Part shown: in pieces, positions 4,988 through 6,672 of the stretch
Layout: each line of letters begins with the position of its first letter
How positions within the stretch are numbered: position 1 is the first letter of the stretch
Source: Methylacidiphilaceae bacterium
GTDB lineage: Bacteria > Verrucomicrobiota > Verrucomicrobiia > Methylacidiphilales > Methylacidiphilaceae
Length of the DNA: 6,672 bases
Assembly: GCA_028687155.1 (NCBI GenBank)
Contig: JAQUAR010000088.1
Location: 1 to 6,672 of the forward strand
Reading direction: 5' to 3'
Program-made: the position numbers and the translations under genes
Notes under the pieces: model-generated
Told to the model about the DNA's origin: nothing
Database searches by the model: none
What the model saw: the letters and a program-made list of their open reading frames with translations, nothing else

Positions 4988-5321
4988 ACTCGATGGTCAA
5001 TGACGGCTTCTGGCCGGTCCGACCGATAGTCGACCATGGCGCGAACGGCCGGTGTCGACAGCTTCGCATGCCAATAATCCGTTTCCTGCGGTCTACCCGA
5101 CTGAGCATGATCCGGTACTCCATTCTGTCCGCCTCCGAGCGAAACACATCAAGCTCAACGGCAACAAAATCTGGCGGCAGAACAATCAGGTCGAGTAAGG
5201 TAATTTCCGGCTGGTGCGAGTGCCTGGCGTTGGCTTGAACGTGCGGTTTTGTCCGCGTCGTAAGCTGACCCCAAGTAGCGGGGGATCGAGAATCCCAGCC
5301 GGACGAGTCGGGGGGCACCAC
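4971..5321 (-). other. Unassigned ORF in a gene-poor stretch (4988-5334)
   Basis: A 116-codon open frame from GTG 5321 to TAG 4971 covers most of this 347-base stretch. I do not recognise the protein. Its middle, TLLDLIVLPPDFVAVELDVFRSEADRMEYRIMLSR, looks like folded-protein composition, whereas the N-terminal 35 residues look like translated non-coding sequence. The plus-strand frame 4984-5238 is richer in Ser and Arg and looks like a shadow. No ribosome site supports the GTG. It may be a remnant of a gene or chance coding; no RNA gene or repeat is visible here. Confidence 0.25.
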
Positions 5322-5326
5322 GGAGG
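5322..5326 (+). promoter_or_regulatory. Ribosome binding site deciding the qor start
   Basis: GGAGG is 8 nt before ATG 5335 but only 2 nt before the upstream in-frame ATG 5329. The spacing favours 5335, which also gives the usual family N-terminus MKAIRV. Confidence 0.75.
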
Positions 5327-5334
5327 AGATGGGA

Positions 5335-6297
5335 ATGAAGGCGATTCGTGTTTCTCACTTTGGAGAGCCCGAGGTGATGAGGGTCGAAGAGGTGCCCGAT
5401 CCGGAGCCGGGTCCAGGTCAGCTTCTTGTCCGCGTCAAGGCTGCTGGCGTGAACCCGCTCGACACCTACATCCGTTCCGGCCGCTTCGGCGCGCTTCCCG
5501 ATCTACCCTATACTCCCGGAGAGGATGCTGCGGGCGTGGTCGAAAGAGTCGGAGAAGCGGTCTCCCATCGGAAGCCGGGGGATCGGGTTTATCTTGGGGG
5601 CAGCCTCACCGGGACCTACGCCGAACTGGCCCTGTGCGAGGAGAAGCAGACTGGACTGCTTCCCGAATCGATTTCTTTCGCGCAGGGTGCGGGAATCTTC
5701 ATTCCGTACGCAACGGCCTACCGCGCTCTCTTCCAAAAGGCGAGGGCGCTGGCCTCCGAGTCTGTCTTCATTCACGGAGGGAGCGGTGCGGTGGGCATCG
5801 CCGCGATTCAATGGGCCACCGCGGCCGGCTGCCGTGTCGCTGCCTCCGCGGGGACGGAGGAAGGCCGCAGGCTCGCAAGGGAACAGGGGGTCGAACTGGT
5901 CGTCGACCACCATTCGGAAACGCATGGAGAGGAGGTGAGGGCGTGGACGAAAGGGGAAGGGGTCGCCGTTCTCTTGGAAATGCTCGCCAACGTCAACCTT
6001 GGCCGCGATCTCGATCTCCTAGCGGTTGAAGGGCGGGCGGTCGTGATCGGCTCCCGTGGCTCGGTCGAAATCGATCCCCGCGCCCTCCTCTCCCGCGAGT
6101 CATGCCTCTTGGGGGTTTCCGTCTTTCGCGCATCGGAGAAGGAGAGGACGAGTCTTTGCGCCGCGCTCGAGGCGGGCCTGGCGAACGGCACGCTTCGCCC
6201 GATCGTGAGGGAAGAGTTCCCGCTGGAGCAGGCGCCTTTGGCTCATCGCCGCGTTTTGGAATCGGGGGCCCTGGGGAAGATCGTCTTGATTCCCTGA
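5335..6297 (+). CDS. qor: NADPH:quinone oxidoreductase, zeta-crystallin-like (medium-chain dehydrogenase family)
   Basis: Predicted cytoplasmic enzyme that reduces quinones with NADPH. The 320-residue protein has the GroES-like N-terminal domain (MKAIRVSHFGEPEVMRVEE, GVNPLDTYIRSG at 38-49, PYTPGEDAAGVVERVG at 58-73). A Rossmann domain follows, with HGGSGAVGIAAIQWA (147-161) and AGTEEGRRLA (172-181). The block LLEMLANVNLGRDLDLL, then VVIGSRGSVEIDPR, is strikingly like animal zeta-crystallin, which has the matching EMLANVNL and VVGSRGTIEINPR. No zinc-binding Cys cluster is seen, as expected for this quinone reductase branch. The gene stands alone: unassigned sequence precedes it and pntB converges on it 6 bases after its stop. 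Substrate preference (small quinones or other enones) cannot be told. Confidence 0.92.
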   Translation: MKAIRVSHFGEPEVMRVEEVPDPEPGPGQLLVRVKAAGVNPLDTYIRSGRFGALPDLPYTPGEDAAGVVERVGEAVSHRKPGDRVYLGGSLTGTYAELALCEEKQTGLLPESISFAQGAGIFIPYATAYRALFQKARALASESVFIHGGSGAVGIAAIQWATAAGCRVAASAGTEEGRRLAREQGVELVVDHHSETHGEEVRAWTKGEGVAVLLEMLANVNLGRDLDLLAVEGRAVVIGSRGSVEIDPRALLSRESCLLGVSVFRASEKERTSLCAALEAGLANGTLRPIVREEFPLEQAPLAHRRVLESGALGKIVLIP

Positions 6298-6303
6298 AGG
6301 GGA

Positions 6304-6672
6304 TCAGATCGCCGAGATCAGTTCGTTGAGGATCTTCTTGGCGTCGCCGAAGACCATCATCGTCTTGGAGAGATAGAAAAGATCGTTGTCCACGCCGGAG
6401 AAACCGGTGGCGAGGCTCCGCTTGATGAAGAGGATCGTCTTGGCCTTGTCGACTTCCAAGATGGGCATTCCATAGAGGGGAGATTCCGGACGGGTGCGGG
6501 CCGCCGGATTGGTGATGTCGTTGGCGCCGACGACGATCACCACGTCGGTTTCGGGAAAGAGCGGATTGATCTGTTCCATCTCGACGAGCTGGTCGTACGA
6601 GACGTCCGCTTCCGCGAGCAGCACGTTCATGTGTCCCGGCATTCGGCCGGCCACCGGGTGGATCCCGAACTT
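6304..6672 (-). CDS. pntB: NAD(P) transhydrogenase subunit beta, C-terminal part (5' end beyond window)
   Basis: PntB is the membrane subunit of the proton-translocating transhydrogenase. Its C-terminal soluble domain III binds NADP(H). Only that domain's last 122 or so residues are present, continuing to the window edge. Landmarks in order are IHPVAGRMPGHMNVLLAEADVSYD, VVIVVGANDITNPAA, SPLYGMPILEVDKA, FIKRSLATGFSGVDNDLFY (the KRS triplet contacts the NADP phosphate in the family) and MVFGDAK, ending ISAI. All align with the E. coli PntB C-terminus. The membrane domain and pntA lie to the right, outside the window. The gene converges on qor with a 6-base gap and no visible terminator between them. 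Confidence 0.95.
   Translation of the reverse strand, partial: KFGIHPVAGRMPGHMNVLLAEADVSYDQLVEMEQINPLFPETDVVIVVGANDITNPAARTRPESPLYGMPILEVDKAKTILFIKRSLATGFSGVDNDLFYLSKTMMVFGDAKKILNELISAI

Noticed and set aside
5235..5270. TTGAAC and TAAGCTGACCCC upstream of qor as a promoter or an IS21-type end
   Set aside because: No acceptable -10 element lies at 16-18 bases, and the short GACCCC word has no partner repeat nearby.
5503..6191. Minus-strand frames opposite qor
   Set aside because: Shadows of a well-supported plus-strand gene with a good ribosome site.

Overview
The window is GC-rich bacterial DNA: mostly chromosomal housekeeping genes at both ends, with an accessory patch at about 3.1-5.3 kb. 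The high GC, the sequence styles of RF2 and MoaC, and the mix of IS200/IS605, PIN-domain toxin and Uma2 remnants would suit a high-GC Verrucomicrobiota-like organism (for example an acidophilic methanotroph relative). That placement is an impression from the sequence and was not tested by any search.

Left part (1-3098). The left edge cuts prfB (release factor 2, minus strand), which starts at 822 and carries the classical autoregulatory +1 frameshift site (Shine-Dalgarno-like GGAGG, then CTT TGA C) after codon 25. Divergent from it is a compact molybdenum-cofactor operon, moeA-moaC-mogA. Its genes are joined by two ATGA stop/start overlaps, so translation is probably coupled. Together they cover three steps: cyclic pyranopterin formation (MoaC), adenylylation of molybdopterin (MogA) and molybdate insertion (MoeA). 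moaA, moaD, moaE and moeB are not in the window. The MoaC has Asp at the position of the conserved active-site histidine.

Middle part (3099-5334). Right after mogA lies a decayed IS200/IS605-family element on the minus strand. Its tnpA has an amber stop exactly at the catalytic tyrosine codon. Its tnpB is only an N-terminal stub that runs into the right-end hairpin. Two long imperfect hairpins with the same core (TGGC-TAAA-GCCA plus a bulged A) flank the element. A plausible intrinsic terminator just beyond it may be the original terminator of the molybdenum-cofactor operon. Next comes an apparently intact type II toxin-antitoxin pair (Phd/YefM-type antitoxin, VapC/FitB-like PIN toxin; minus strand, 1-nt overlap). 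It is followed by a second hairpin of IS-end appearance, the C-terminal stub of a Uma2/DUF820 gene, and about 330 bases with only an unrecognised ORF.

Right part (5335-6672). There is an intact zinc-free quinone oxidoreductase of the zeta-crystallin type (plus strand). Six bases after it, the convergent 3' end of pntB (NADP-binding domain of the proton-translocating transhydrogenase) runs off the right edge.

I found no CRISPR array, tRNA or rRNA, and no clear new multi-gene system. The strongest curiosities are the Tyr-to-amber change in tnpA, the matched IS hairpins, the substituted MoaC active site and the prfB recoding site.
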